Positions 24,508 through 35,118 of a DNA stretch of 64,000 bases are shown here, piece after piece. A model generated the notes under the pieces. The model did no database searches and had not been told where the DNA came from. It was given only the letters and a program-made list of their open reading frames with translations. A program made the translations under genes and the position numbers. The first letter of the stretch is position 1. Each line of letters opens with the position of its first letter. Source of the stretch: Martinezella rhizogenes (GTDB taxonomy: Bacteria > Pseudomonadota > Alphaproteobacteria > Rhizobiales > Rhizobiaceae); NCBI RefSeq assembly GCF_007002745.1, contig NZ_SGNY01000008.1:1-64000 (forward strand), in the 5' to 3' direction.

Positions 24508-25322
24508 AAAAGTTCACACTTAACGGGCTTATCGGCGGCTTTCTCATCGCCCTCCTGCTCATCACTGCCGCAACCGGTCTGTTCTGGACCCCCTATGACC
24601 CGATGAAGCTCGGCTTTGCCTCGCGTCTGGCCGGCCCAAGCGCCAGCCATCTTCTCGGCACCGACGAATTCGGGCGCGATGTTTTGAGCCGACTGATGGT
24701 TGGCGCACGGGCCAGTGTCTGGATCGGCTTCCTGACGGTCAGCTTCGCGACAATCTTCGGCACGCTGATCGGCCTTGTCAGCGGTTATGCGCGGGGCTGG
24801 GTGGATGGCGTCATCATGGCCATCAACAATGCGCTCTTGGCCTTCCCAGGCATTCTGCTGGCGCTCGGCCTGCTCGCGGTTTTCGGCGCAAACCAGTATG
24901 GCATCATCTTCGCGCTCGGCATCGCCTATACGCCATCCATGGCCCGCGTGGTGCGTGGTGCCGTGCTTTCTCTGCGCGAGCGGGAATTCATCGAGGCATC
25001 TCTGGTGATGGGCAATGGCGAGATCTACACCATGGTCCGCCACATCCTGCCCAATTGCATCGCGCCGATCACGGTTCTTGCCACCTCCATGTTCGGTTGG
25101 GCCATCCTGTCGGAAAGCGCGCTCTCCTTCCTCGGCCTCGGCGTGCCGCCGCCGGCCCCCACCTGGGGCAACATGCTGGCCGCCGGCCGGCCCTTCATCC
25201 AGCAGGCCGTGTGGCTCGGGCTTTTCCCCGGTCTCTGCATCGCGCTGACGCTGCTTGGCATCAATCTTCTGGGCGATGCCCTTCGCGACAGGCTTGACCC
25301 GCGCATGAGAGGTCTCAAATGA
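24504..25322 (+). CDS. Dipeptide/oligopeptide ABC transporter permease (DppC type)
   Basis: 272 residues, six predicted membrane helices. The motif HLLGTDEFGRDVLSRLMVGAR near residue 48 is diagnostic of DppC/OppC, and the EAA loop is REREFIEASLVMGNGE near residue 160. The protein pairs with the preceding DppB-type subunit. It overlaps both neighbours by ATGA, so the permease and ATPase genes are translated as a coupled block. Confidence 0.93.
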   Translation: MKKFTLNGLIGGFLIALLLITAATGLFWTPYDPMKLGFASRLAGPSASHLLGTDEFGRDVLSRLMVGARASVWIGFLTVSFATIFGTLIGLVSGYARGWVDGVIMAINNALLAFPGILLALGLLAVFGANQYGIIFALGIAYTPSMARVVRGAVLSLREREFIEASLVMGNGEIYTMVRHILPNCIAPITVLATSMFGWAILSESALSFLGLGVPPPAPTWGNMLAAGRPFIQQAVWLGLFPGLCIALTLLGINLLGDALRDRLDPRMRGLK

Positions 25323-26953
25323 CAGACAATACACTTCTCACTGTTCGCGGCCTTTCGCTCGAAGTCGCCAGAACCGGCCACCGGGTGGTCAAGGATGTCT
25401 CCTTCGATATTGCTGCGGGTGAAATCTTCGGCATCGTCGGCGAAAGCGGCTCGGGCAAGACGCTTGCCACCCGCGCGCTCATATCGCTTCTGCCGCCGGC
25501 CATCGCCGTCACCGGCGGGTCGATCATCTACAAGGGGCAGGACGTCATGTCCCTGCCGGTGAGGGAGCTTCGGCGTTTGCGCGGCGCGGAGATCGGCGTG
25601 GTGTTTCAGGAGCCGATGACCTCCCTCAACCCATCGATGACGATTGGCCGGCAGCTGGAAGAGGGGCTGATCCTTCACACGAAGTTGTCGCCGGAAGAGC
25701 GCCGCGAGAAAATTCTCGACATGCTGCGCCGGGTCGGCATCCGCGATCCCGAAGGTGCGCTGACGGCCTATACGCACGAGTTCTCCGGCGGCATGCGCCA
25801 GCGCATCATGCTGGCCTCGGTCATGTTGCTGAAACCGGCTTTGCTGATCGCCGATGAGCCGACGACGGCGCTTGACGCGGTCATCCAGCGCGATGTCATG
25901 GAACTGATGGTGGAGCTGACGCGGGCGGAAGGCACTGCCGTTCTCCTCATCAGTCACGATCTGCCGATGGTGGCACGTTATACCAGCCGCATCGTGGTGA
26001 TGGAAAAAGGCACGATCGTCGAACAGGGCCGTACCGAGGACCTGCTGGACGCGCCGCAGCACCCCTATACGAAGAAACTTCTTTCCTCCCTGCCGTTTCG
26101 TGGTGAGCCGCGCAGTATCGACACCTCCAAGGCGCCAATGGTTTCGGCCCGCGATATCGTTGTGGATTATGCCGGCCGCAAATCCCTGCTGAAAAAAGCC
26201 AAACCGAAGCGGGCGCTGAATGGCGTCAGCATCGATATTCATGAGGGCGAGGTCGTGGCGCTCGTCGGTGGTTCCGGTTCCGGCAAAACGACGCTTGGCC
26301 GCACCATTGCCGGGCTCGTCAAGGAAAGCGAAGGGCATATCCGCTTTCAGGGCCGCGAGCGCAACGAGGACTGGAAGGATTATCGCCTCAACTGCCAGAT
26401 GGTGTTTCAGGATCCCTATTCCTCGCTCGATCCGCGCATGACCATTCAGGCGCTGGTGGAGGAGGCATTGCGCCTCGTGCCTGACCTCGACCAGGCCGCC
26501 AAGCGCAAGCGGGCGCTGGAAACGCTGGAGGAAGTGGGGCTCGGCGCCGATTTTGCCGCCCGTTATCCGCATGAGCTTTCCGGCGGCCAGCGCCAGCGCG
26601 TGGCGATTGCCCGCGCTATTGCCCGCCGTCCGCGGTTCCTGATCGCCGACGAACCGGTCTCGGCGCTCGACGTGACGGTGCGGGCGCAGGTGCTCGATCT
26701 CTTTTCCGATCTGCAGAAACGTTACGGTTTTTCCTGCCTGTTCATCAGCCACGATCTCGGCGTGGTGGAGCAGGTGGCCGACCGTGTCGTCGTCATGCAG
26801 GACGGCCGCATCATCGAAGAGGGTGACCGCGACACGATTTTCGACAGTCCGAGGGAGGCCTATACGCGCCGGCTGCTCTCGGCCATTCCCGCCCTCGACC
26901 AGAATGAAAAGGGCGGCGTGACACTGAAATGGCGTCTGGAAGATGAAGTTTAA
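25319..26953 (+). CDS. Fused double-domain ABC ATPase (DppD-DppF type)
   Basis: 544 residues containing two complete ATPase domains. Walker A motifs are GESGSGKT near residue 41 and GGSGSGKTT near residue 317. Signatures are FSGGMRQR near 156 and LSGGQRQR near 420; Walker B motifs are LLIADEPT and FLIADEPV. It powers import through the two preceding permeases. The fusion of both ATPases in one chain is common in Rhizobiales peptide transporters (YejF, GsiA type). Confidence 0.93.
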   Translation: MTDNTLLTVRGLSLEVARTGHRVVKDVSFDIAAGEIFGIVGESGSGKTLATRALISLLPPAIAVTGGSIIYKGQDVMSLPVRELRRLRGAEIGVVFQEPMTSLNPSMTIGRQLEEGLILHTKLSPEERREKILDMLRRVGIRDPEGALTAYTHEFSGGMRQRIMLASVMLLKPALLIADEPTTALDAVIQRDVMELMVELTRAEGTAVLLISHDLPMVARYTSRIVVMEKGTIVEQGRTEDLLDAPQHPYTKKLLSSLPFRGEPRSIDTSKAPMVSARDIVVDYAGRKSLLKKAKPKRALNGVSIDIHEGEVVALVGGSGSGKTTLGRTIAGLVKESEGHIRFQGRERNEDWKDYRLNCQMVFQDPYSSLDPRMTIQALVEEALRLVPDLDQAAKRKRALETLEEVGLGADFAARYPHELSGGQRQRVAIARAIARRPRFLIADEPVSALDVTVRAQVLDLFSDLQKRYGFSCLFISHDLGVVEQVADRVVVMQDGRIIEEGDRDTIFDSPREAYTRRLLSAIPALDQNEKGGVTLKWRLEDEV

Positions 26954-26966
26954 CAGGAAGATGACA

Positions 26967-27803
26967 ATGACTGTGGCTGCCCAATTAAATGCGATCTGTG
27001 ATGCACAGCCTTTCGTGACGTGCTTCATGGTGCGCAATCTCCTGACCGGTGAAGAGATCGGCCGGGGAGAAAACGAGGAGACGCCATCGGGCAGCACCCG
27101 CAAGACGTCGATCATGATGGCCGTTCTCAAGGCCGCCAGCGAAGGGCGGATCGATCTCGACCAGCCCATTACCTATGAAAAACGGCTGGCGGAAGAGGTC
27201 GCGAGCGGCATGTTCCGTTATATGACGCCGGGTATCGTCATTTCGCTACGCGATGCCGTCGCCGGCATGATGGTGCTGAGCGACAATGTCTGCACCAAGA
27301 TGGTGCTGGAACGGCTGACGCTGGAAGAGGTGGACGGCTATTGCAAATCGCTCGGCATGGCCAATACCCACCACCGTTTCCTCATCCCGCCGCTGGCGCT
27401 GGCGGCCGACCATCCGTTGAAGACCGTCACCACCACTTCGGCGGCGGATCAGGTGCTGCTGTTGCAGACCATTCTCGATGCGCAATCTTCGCCGGAAGCG
27501 CAGGCAAAGCTCGGTTGCAGCCCGCAATTGTGCGAGTGGGCGATGCAGACGCTGAAAAACCAGATTTTGCGGTATGGAATTCGCTCCCGCCTGCCTTTCG
27601 AGGCCGTGGTGGCCAGCAAGAGTGGCCGCGGCAAACGAGGGCGCATGGATGCCGGCATCGTCTACAGAAACGGCGCACCGTCCTTCATCATCACCACCTA
27701 TACCGATGAGGTTCCGCAAACCATGCCTGACGGCACGCCGGGATACACCATCGCGCTTGAGACGATCGGCCGGCTGGCACAGGCCTGCTGGGACGGTTTT
27801 TAA
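26967..27803 (+). CDS. Cytoplasmic serine hydrolase of the class A beta-lactamase fold
   Basis: 278 residues. It keeps the active-site motifs SxxK (Ser43-Thr-Arg-Lys46), SDN (105-107) and KSG (218-220). It lacks the ExxLN omega-loop glutamate needed by class A beta-lactamases to release the acyl-enzyme, and it has no signal peptide. It is therefore more likely a peptidase or amidase acting on imported peptide. The transporter genes on either side support that. The frame starts at 26943, but AGGAAG at 26955-26960 is correctly spaced for ATG 26967. Substrate unknown. Confidence 0.8.
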   Translation: MTVAAQLNAICDAQPFVTCFMVRNLLTGEEIGRGENEETPSGSTRKTSIMMAVLKAASEGRIDLDQPITYEKRLAEEVASGMFRYMTPGIVISLRDAVAGMMVLSDNVCTKMVLERLTLEEVDGYCKSLGMANTHHRFLIPPLALAADHPLKTVTTTSAADQVLLLQTILDAQSSPEAQAKLGCSPQLCEWAMQTLKNQILRYGIRSRLPFEAVVASKSGRGKRGRMDAGIVYRNGAPSFIITTYTDEVPQTMPDGTPGYTIALETIGRLAQACWDGF

Positions 27804-27839
27804 TCAATTACAATCAACGACAACAAAGAGGGTAGAACA

Positions 27840-29384
27840 GTGAAAAAACTTCTTCTCGCAGGCGTTGCCCTGCTGGTAACGGCCAACATCGCGGCGGCCC
27901 GCGATATCACCATTGCGCAAAGCTCGGATCTGCGCAGCAACAATCCCGGCGTGAATCGCGACGGCAATACGGACGGGGTTATCCTGCACATCGTCGAAGG
28001 CCTCGTCGGTTATAACAATGCCGGAGAGGTGAAGCCGCTTCTCGCCGAAAGCGTCGAGGTTGCGCCTGACGGCCTGACCTATACGTTTAAGCTGCGCAAG
28101 GACGTGAAATTCCACAATGGCAAGCCGCTCACCGCAGAGGATGTTGCCTGGAACTGGACACGTTATCTGAAGCCGGAAACAAAATGGACCTGCCTCAACG
28201 ATTTCGCGGAAGGCGGGGCAGCGCACGTCACCGGCGTCAAGGCCACGGATGCATCCACGGTCGAGATCACGCTTGAAAAACCCTCGGCCGTTTTCCTCGG
28301 CCTGATGTCGCGGCCGGAATGCGGTTATACCGGTATGATCTCGCCGGAATCGGTTGCTGCCGATGGCAGCTTCGTCAAGCCGATCGGCACCGGGCCGTTC
28401 CAGTGGGACGAGTGGAAAAAAGGCGAATATATCCGCCTCGCCAAATTCGCCGATTATGTTTCGCCGGCAAATGACGGCAAGCCTGATGGCATGGTCGGCT
28501 CCAAGCGGCCGCTGGCCGACGGCATCAAGTTCATGGTCATTCCTGATGCTTCGACCGTGAAGGCCGGCCTTGAATCCGGCGTGCTCGACACGGCCGAGAT
28601 TTCTCCCGATCTCATTCCGGAATTCAAGACCAATGACAAGATGCAGCTCATCGTTGCCCGCAACAACGGCAAGAACCTGTTCTACATCCAGACCCGCGAC
28701 AAGGTTCTGAGCAATCCAGGCGTGCGCCGCGCCATGGCGATGGCGCTCGATCTCGATGAACTGGTTGCTGCCGCATCGAACGGCACGGGTGAAGCCAACG
28801 GCTCGATGGTCTCGCAGGACTCGGTCTATTTCGACGAGACCCAGAAAAAGCGTCCGGCCTATGACATCGAGGCTGCGAAGAAGGAACTGGAGGCCGCCGG
28901 TTACAAGGGCGAGCCGATCTCCATCATCGCCAACAAGCGTGGCAACGTGCCGAGCTTCCCGGCCGCCGTCATGGCGCAGGCCATGATGCAGCAGGCGGGT
29001 CTCAACGTGCAGATCGAGGTGCTGGATTATGCCACTCAGGTCGATCGCCGTCGCTCCGGCAATTATCAGGTGATCTCGCAGTCGGTCGCCCCGCGTCTCG
29101 ATCCGGCGCTGATGTATGCCTTCTATGTCGGCAACAAGGACAAGAACGCCTCGCTGATGTGGGACGATCCGAAGGCGATCGAGCTGATGAAGGCGGCCTA
29201 TGTCGAGGCCGACCAGACAAAGCGCCAGAAGATTTTCGACGAGTTCCATGAGCTGATGCTGAAGGAAATGCCGGGCATCTTCCTCTACGACATGGTCGAT
29301 GTCTGGGGTGCCACGAAGAAGCTCAAGGGTCAGCCGGTCTGGCAGTCGAACGCCCGTCTCTGGGAAGTCTCGGTCGACAACTGA
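27840..29384 (+). CDS. Periplasmic dipeptide/oligopeptide-binding protein (family 5)
   Basis: 514 residues. A signal peptide ends near NIAAA (about residue 20), and the SBP_bac_5 fold follows, with PLLAESVEVAPDGLTYTFKLRKDVKFHNGKPLTAEDV-type sequence near residues 62-98. It binds the peptide outside the membrane and delivers it to the preceding permeases. Start is GTG 27840 after AAAGAGGG at 27825-27832. A strong stem-loop lies 10 bases after the stop, so this gene ends the main transcript or is separated from the hydrolase that follows. Confidence 0.92.
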   Translation: MKKLLLAGVALLVTANIAAARDITIAQSSDLRSNNPGVNRDGNTDGVILHIVEGLVGYNNAGEVKPLLAESVEVAPDGLTYTFKLRKDVKFHNGKPLTAEDVAWNWTRYLKPETKWTCLNDFAEGGAAHVTGVKATDASTVEITLEKPSAVFLGLMSRPECGYTGMISPESVAADGSFVKPIGTGPFQWDEWKKGEYIRLAKFADYVSPANDGKPDGMVGSKRPLADGIKFMVIPDASTVKAGLESGVLDTAEISPDLIPEFKTNDKMQLIVARNNGKNLFYIQTRDKVLSNPGVRRAMAMALDLDELVAAASNGTGEANGSMVSQDSVYFDETQKKRPAYDIEAAKKELEAAGYKGEPISIIANKRGNVPSFPAAVMAQAMMQQAGLNVQIEVLDYATQVDRRRSGNYQVISQSVAPRLDPALMYAFYVGNKDKNASLMWDDPKAIELMKAAYVEADQTKRQKIFDEFHELMLKEMPGIFLYDMVDVWGATKKLKGQPVWQSNARLWEVSVDN

Positions 29385-29393
29385 TCCACTGTT

Positions 29394-29427
29394 GCCCGCG
29401 CCGGAGGCGGACCCCGGCGCGGGCTTT
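29394..29427 (+). terminator. Probable rho-independent terminator or attenuator after the peptide-binding gene
   Basis: A perfect 11-base stem GCCCGCGCCGG (29394-29404) and CCGGCGCGGGC (29414-29424) with a nine-base loop is followed by only three T residues. Termination may be partial, allowing some expression of the M20 hydrolase 85 bases on. Confidence 0.7.
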
Positions 29428-29511
29428 CCATCATAGGGTGCAAGGATTTGGCGGTGCATCCGCCGAAGCGCTTGCGCGTGCCCGTAAAGGGCGGAAATGC
29501 GAGGACAAGCC

Positions 29512-30954
29512 ATGAACCGTGATGCCGTGATGTCGATTGCCGCCGAGGTCGAGGCCATGAAGCCCGACTTCACCACCCTAAGCGACAGCATCTGGGATTT
29601 TGCCGAGCTTAAATTTGAAGAACGGCAATCCGCTGGCGTTCTCGCCGCCGCGCTTGAGGAAAACGGCTTTGCGGTTCGCCGCGGCGTGGCAGGCATGGAA
29701 ACGGCGTTCATCGGCGAATTCGGCAGCGGCAAGCCGGTCATTGCCTTCCTCGGCGAATTCGATGCGCTGGCCGGCATGAGCCAGGTGGCTGATGTGGCGC
29801 AGGTGCAGCCGCGCGAGGCGGACGCCACCGGCCATGGCTGCGGCCATAACCTCCTCGGTGTCGGCTCGTTGATGGGGGCCATTGCGCTCGCCCGGCATCT
29901 GAAAGCCAATAATCTGCCCGGCACCGTGCGTTATTACGGTTGCCCCGGTGAGGAGGGCGGTTCCGGCAAGACCTTCATGGTGCGCGCTGGCCTGTTTGAT
30001 GATGTCGACGCGGCGCTGACCTGGCATCCGGCACCGTTCAACGGCGTGCGTTCCACCAACAATCTTGCCGTGCTGGAATATTTCTACCGTTTCAAGGGTG
30101 TTGCGGCCCATGCTTCCAACGCCGCCCATCTCGGCCGCTCGGCGCTTGATGCCGCCGAACTCATGAATGTCGGCGTCAATTTCCTGCGCGAACACATGCC
30201 GCAGGATTGCCGGGTGCATTATGCGATCACCGATACCGGCGGCAAGGCGGCGAATGTTGTGCAGGCCAAGGCCGAAGTGCTTTACCTGATCCGCGCCCCG
30301 GAAATGCGCCAGGCGCTCGATCTTGCTGCACGGGTGGACAAGGTGGCGCGCGGCGCGGCGATGATGACCGAGACCGAGGTTGAGATCGTCTTCGATACCG
30401 CGTCCACCAACCTTCTGCCTAACATCACGCTGGAAACGGCGATGCATGAAAACATGGTGACGCTCGGCCCCATCGCCTTCGACGAAGCGGATATTGCTTT
30501 CGCAAAGAGCATTCAGGATACTTTCACCGACGAGGCGATCAAAAGCAGCATCCGGCTCTACCAGATAAAGGGCGATGTTTTTTCCAACCGGATGATTGAT
30601 GGTTCGACGCCCCTGCATCTCGGCCTGCGCGCTTTCGAGGGCCAGTCGCATTTCCGGGCGGGTTCCACCGATGTCGGCGACGTCAGCTGGATCACGCCGA
30701 CGGCGCAGTGCTGGACGCCGGCCTGGGCGATCGGGACCAATCCGCATACCTGGCAGGTGGTAGCGCAGGGCAAAAGCCCCGCCGCTCACAAGGCCATGGC
30801 GCATGCCGCCAAGACGCTTGCATCGACCGGGCTTGCGCTGATGACCTCGCCGGAACTGCTCGCCAGTGCAAAGAAGGAATGGCAGGAAAAAACCGAAGGC
30901 AGCGATTACGTCTGCCCGATTCCTGCAGATGTCATGCCCAGTTCGCACAGATAG
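29512..30954 (+). CDS. M20-family amidohydrolase, AbgB-like
   Basis: 480 residues of the zinc-dependent M20 peptidase/aminoacylase family. Metal-site motifs are GEFDALAG near residue 83, ATGHGCGHNLLG near residue 105 and the PGEEGGSGK loop near residue 146. A dimerisation domain is inserted at about 190-310. The closest relatives by motif are subunits of p-aminobenzoyl-glutamate hydrolase and other amidases that release amino acids from acylated forms. It follows the peptide importer on the same strand, and may finish breakdown of the imported compound. ATG 29512 follows GAGGACA; ATG 29497 upstream has no ribosome site. Confidence 0.85.
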   Translation: MNRDAVMSIAAEVEAMKPDFTTLSDSIWDFAELKFEERQSAGVLAAALEENGFAVRRGVAGMETAFIGEFGSGKPVIAFLGEFDALAGMSQVADVAQVQPREADATGHGCGHNLLGVGSLMGAIALARHLKANNLPGTVRYYGCPGEEGGSGKTFMVRAGLFDDVDAALTWHPAPFNGVRSTNNLAVLEYFYRFKGVAAHASNAAHLGRSALDAAELMNVGVNFLREHMPQDCRVHYAITDTGGKAANVVQAKAEVLYLIRAPEMRQALDLAARVDKVARGAAMMTETEVEIVFDTASTNLLPNITLETAMHENMVTLGPIAFDEADIAFAKSIQDTFTDEAIKSSIRLYQIKGDVFSNRMIDGSTPLHLGLRAFEGQSHFRAGSTDVGDVSWITPTAQCWTPAWAIGTNPHTWQVVAQGKSPAAHKAMAHAAKTLASTGLALMTSPELLASAKKEWQEKTEGSDYVCPIPADVMPSSHR

Positions 30955-31325
30955 AACGTACCGTTCCAGCATCCTTTTCGCTGGATGATATGCGAGCTTG
31001 CGATTGAATTCGACCTGCCATCAAACTTGGCGTCATCCTCGGGCTTGCCCCGGGGATCCATGATTTCAACGGCTTATCTCTCCTCGCCGCAAGGGCGGGG
31101 AGGAAGCTCCGTTTTCCTTAATCTCCCATCATCACCGCCTTGTGTGCCGCTTCGTCGCCTGGCTGCGAAGAAAACATTGACGTTCGAACCAAAAATGGAA
31201 TAAATATATCGAACAGCAGAAAATCGGTTTCATTATTCCGTTTTCTGAATGTGGAGATAGCGGCGGGCTTTCGGGTCCGCTTCCGGCTGGGAGAGGTGGC
31301 GCCGGACACTGTGGAGGAGAAAACA
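30955..31325. other. 371-base intergenic region with palindromic repeats and a leader dyad
   Basis: No gene seen. It contains the repeat-like hairpins at 31032-31104 and a promoter-like TTGACG at 31177-31182 beside the palindrome GTTCGAAC. A long dyad lies at 31217-31247, where CAGAAAATCGG faces CCGTTTTCTG. The last two probably belong to control of the sugar-binding gene that starts at 31326. Confidence 0.5.
31032..31104. repeat. Two short palindromic units of rhizobial intergenic-repeat type
   Basis: The first is GTCATCCTCGGGCTTG running into CCCCGGGGATCC (31032-31059), an imperfect palindrome of a kind often scattered between genes in alphaproteobacteria. The second is TCCTCGCCGC (31081-31090) against GCGGGGAGGA (31095-31104), a ten-base stem with one mismatch and a loop of AAGG. 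They may act as transcript ends for the M20 hydrolase gene. Confidence 0.5.
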
Positions 31326-32255
31326 ATGAAGAAGCTTATTATTGGTGCAGCCATGTCTGTGCTTCTGGGCACGGCGGCACATGCAGAAACCGTCGGTGTT
31401 TCGATGGCTCAGTTCGACGACAACTTCCTGACCGTGCTGCGAAACGGCATGCAGGATTACTCCAAGGAACTGAAGGGCGTTACCCTGCAGGTTGAAGACG
31501 CGCAGAACGACGTTGCCAAGCAGCAGAGCCAGATCCAGAATTTCATCGCGTCCAAGGTTGATGCGATCATCGTCAACCCGGTCGATACCGACGCGACGGC
31601 GGCCATGTCGAAACTTGCGGCAGAAGCCAAGATCCCGCTGGTTTACGTCAACCGCCAGCCGGTGAACGTGGACAGCCTGCCGGAAGGTCAGGCCTTCGTG
31701 GCATCTGAAGAAACCGTGGCCGGTACGCTGGAAACCAAGGAAGTTTGCCGCCTTCTCGGTGGTAAAGGCAAAGCCGTTGTCATGATGGGCGAGCTTTCCA
31801 ACCAGGGCGCGCGCATGCGCACACAGGCCGTACACGATGTTCTGAAAACCGATGAATGCAAGGGTATTTCGGTGGTTGAAGAGCAGACGGCCAACTGGCA
31901 GCGCACGCAGGGCGCCGACCTCGTCACCAACTGGCTCTCCAGTGGTGTCGAATTCAACGCGGTCATCGCCAACAATGATGAAATGGCCATTGGTGCCATT
32001 CAGGCGCTGAAATCCGCCGGCAAGGACATGAAGGACTACGTCGTTGCCGGTGTGGACGCCACGCAGGACGCGCTTGCCGCCATGCGCGCCGGCGATCTTG
32101 ATGTGACGGTGTTCCAGGACGCCGCTGGTCAGGGCAAGGGCGCTCTCGATGCGGCACTGAAGCTCGTCAAGGGCGACAAGGTCGACAAGAAGGTCTACAT
32201 TCCCTTCCAGCTCGTCACGCCTGAGAACGTCAAGGATTACGTGGCCAAGAACTGA
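31326..32255 (+). CDS. Periplasmic sugar-binding protein of the RbsB/rhizopine-inositol type
   Basis: 309 residues. A signal peptide ends at AAHA (about residue 19). The type I periplasmic fold follows, with FDDNFLTVLRNGMQDYSKE near residue 30, NPVDTDAT near 93 and a C-terminal DVTVFQDAAGQG near 259. It resembles proteins annotated as rhizopine- or inositol-binding in rhizobia (MocB/IbpA group), but the sugar cannot be fixed from sequence. ATG 31326 follows GGAGGAG. It is the first gene of a binding protein-ATPase-permease operon, separated from the ATPase by 237 bases with a strong hairpin. Confidence 0.87.
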   Translation: MKKLIIGAAMSVLLGTAAHAETVGVSMAQFDDNFLTVLRNGMQDYSKELKGVTLQVEDAQNDVAKQQSQIQNFIASKVDAIIVNPVDTDATAAMSKLAAEAKIPLVYVNRQPVNVDSLPEGQAFVASEETVAGTLETKEVCRLLGGKGKAVVMMGELSNQGARMRTQAVHDVLKTDECKGISVVEEQTANWQRTQGADLVTNWLSSGVEFNAVIANNDEMAIGAIQALKSAGKDMKDYVVAGVDATQDALAAMRAGDLDVTVFQDAAGQGKGALDAALKLVKGDKVDKKVYIPFQLVTPENVKDYVAKN

Positions 32256-32380
32256 CGATCCCGTTCCGGCATTTGCGCTCGATTGAAATAATATCGGGAG
32301 CAGATGCCGGACCCGGACGGCAACTGAAGGCGCAGCCTGCGGGCTGATGCAGAGAATATAATTTCATTGAATTCAAAGTG

Positions 32381-32421
32381 TTACAGCGCCCATGCCTGTC
32401 TTCGGTGACACGGCGCTGTAA
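32381..32421. repeat. Strong palindromic hairpin between binding-protein and ATPase genes
   Basis: TTACAGCGCC (32381-32390) and GGCGCTGTAA (32412-32421) form a perfect ten-base stem with a 21-base loop that can itself fold around TTCG. No T-run follows. I recall similar TTACAGCGCC...GGCGCTGTAA hairpins between genes in rhizobial genomes, so it may be a dispersed element that has been adopted as an attenuator. Confidence 0.6.
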
Positions 32422-32492
32422 GCCTCCCCGGAGGACGGCCGCGATTTTGCAGGTCAATTTTCCGGTCATTTTTGTCTATTGTGGAGGGTGAG

Positions 32493-34034
<1,542 letters not shown>

Positions 34035-34066
34035 GGCGCGCCGGGATTTCTCGAGGAGGAACAACT

Positions 34067-35098
34067 ATGAATACGAACGCCACCGCCAACGCAGAGTTGG
34101 ATGCAAAATCCGGACGCAAGCCGCACAGGCGCATACCGCCGGAAGCCAATATCTTTTTTGTGCTGATCGGCATCGCGCTGGTCTATGAAATTCTCGGCTG
34201 GATTTTCATCGGCCAGAGCTTCCTGATGAACCAGCAGCGCCTGACGATCATGATCCTGCAGGTGTCGGTGATCGGCATCATCGCCGTTGGCGTGACGCAG
34301 GTCATCATTACCGGCGGCATCGACCTGTCTTCCGGTTCGGTTGTCGGTCTGACAGCGATGTTGTCTGCCAGTGTGGCGCAATCCTCGACCTGGCCGCGGG
34401 CGCTTTATCCGGGCCTCACCGACCTGCCATTCTTCATACCGCTTGCTGTCGGCATCTTGGCCGGGGCTTTGGCCGGGTTCATCAACGGGCAGCTTATCGC
34501 GCGAACGAAAATCCCCCCCTTCATCGCAACACTCGGCATGATGGTGACGGCACGCGGTCTTTCCAAGTGGTACACCAAAGGCCAGCCGATCTCCGGCCTG
34601 ACCGATGGCTTCAACTTCATCGGTACGGGCATCTGGCCGGTCGTCGTTTTCCTCGTCGTCGCCATCATCTTCCATATCGCGCTGCGTTACACGCGTTATG
34701 GCAAGTTCACCTATGCGATCGGCGCTAACCAGCAGGCGGCACGCGTTTCCGGTATCAATATCGAGGCGCATCTGATCAAGGTCTATGCCATTGCCGGCAT
34801 GCTGGCCGGTCTTGCCGGTGTCGTCACCGCAGCCCGTGCACAGACGGCGCAGGCCGGCATGGGCGTGATGTATGAACTCGACGCCATCGCCGCAGCCGTT
34901 ATCGGCGGCACATCGCTTGCGGGCGGCGCTGGTCGCATCACCGGAACGGTCATCGGCACCATCATTCTCGGCGTCATGACATCCGGCTTCACGTTCCTCA
35001 GGGTCGATGCCTATTACCAGGAGATCGTCAAAGGCCTGATCATCGTCGCTGCCGTCGTCGCCGACGTCTACCGACAGAAGAAACGCGCCAAGCGCTAA
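34067..35098 (+). CDS. Sugar ABC transporter permease (RbsC type)
   Basis: 343 residues with eight to ten predicted membrane segments and the RbsC-family motifs GGIDLSSGSVVGLT near residue 94 and GGTSLAGGAGRITGTVIG near residue 285. A 35-residue polar N-terminus precedes the first membrane helix. The start ATG 34067 follows GAGGAGGA. It completes the binding protein-ATPase-permease set and is followed by a clear terminator. Confidence 0.92.
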   Translation: MNTNATANAELDAKSGRKPHRRIPPEANIFFVLIGIALVYEILGWIFIGQSFLMNQQRLTIMILQVSVIGIIAVGVTQVIITGGIDLSSGSVVGLTAMLSASVAQSSTWPRALYPGLTDLPFFIPLAVGILAGALAGFINGQLIARTKIPPFIATLGMMVTARGLSKWYTKGQPISGLTDGFNFIGTGIWPVVVFLVVAIIFHIALRYTRYGKFTYAIGANQQAARVSGINIEAHLIKVYAIAGMLAGLAGVVTAARAQTAQAGMGVMYELDAIAAAVIGGTSLAGGAGRITGTVIGTIILGVMTSGFTFLRVDAYYQEIVKGLIIVAAVVADVYRQKKRAKR

Positions 35099-35118
35099 GC
35101 ACTCCTCCTCCCGGACTT

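Noticed and set aside
25025-27169. A 714-codon open frame on the minus strand opposite the ABC ATPase
   Set aside because: It is the shadow of the high-GC ATPase and hydrolase genes; it has low-complexity His/Arg/Asp-rich composition, no recognisable domain and no ribosome site.
26967-27803. Reading this gene as an antibiotic-resistance class A beta-lactamase
   Set aside because: There is no signal peptide and no ExxLN glutamate, and it sits within a peptide-transport gene set.
27804-29924. A 706-codon minus-strand open frame opposite the peptide-binding gene
   Set aside because: The plus-strand frame has a signal peptide and clear family 5 motifs; the antisense frame has no family features and is a codon-bias artefact.
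31177-31205. TTGACG followed by an AT-rich stretch as a defined sigma-70 promoter for the sugar-binding gene
   Set aside because: The -35-like hexamer is good, but no acceptable -10 lies at 16-18 bases spacing, so it is mentioned only within the intergenic entry.
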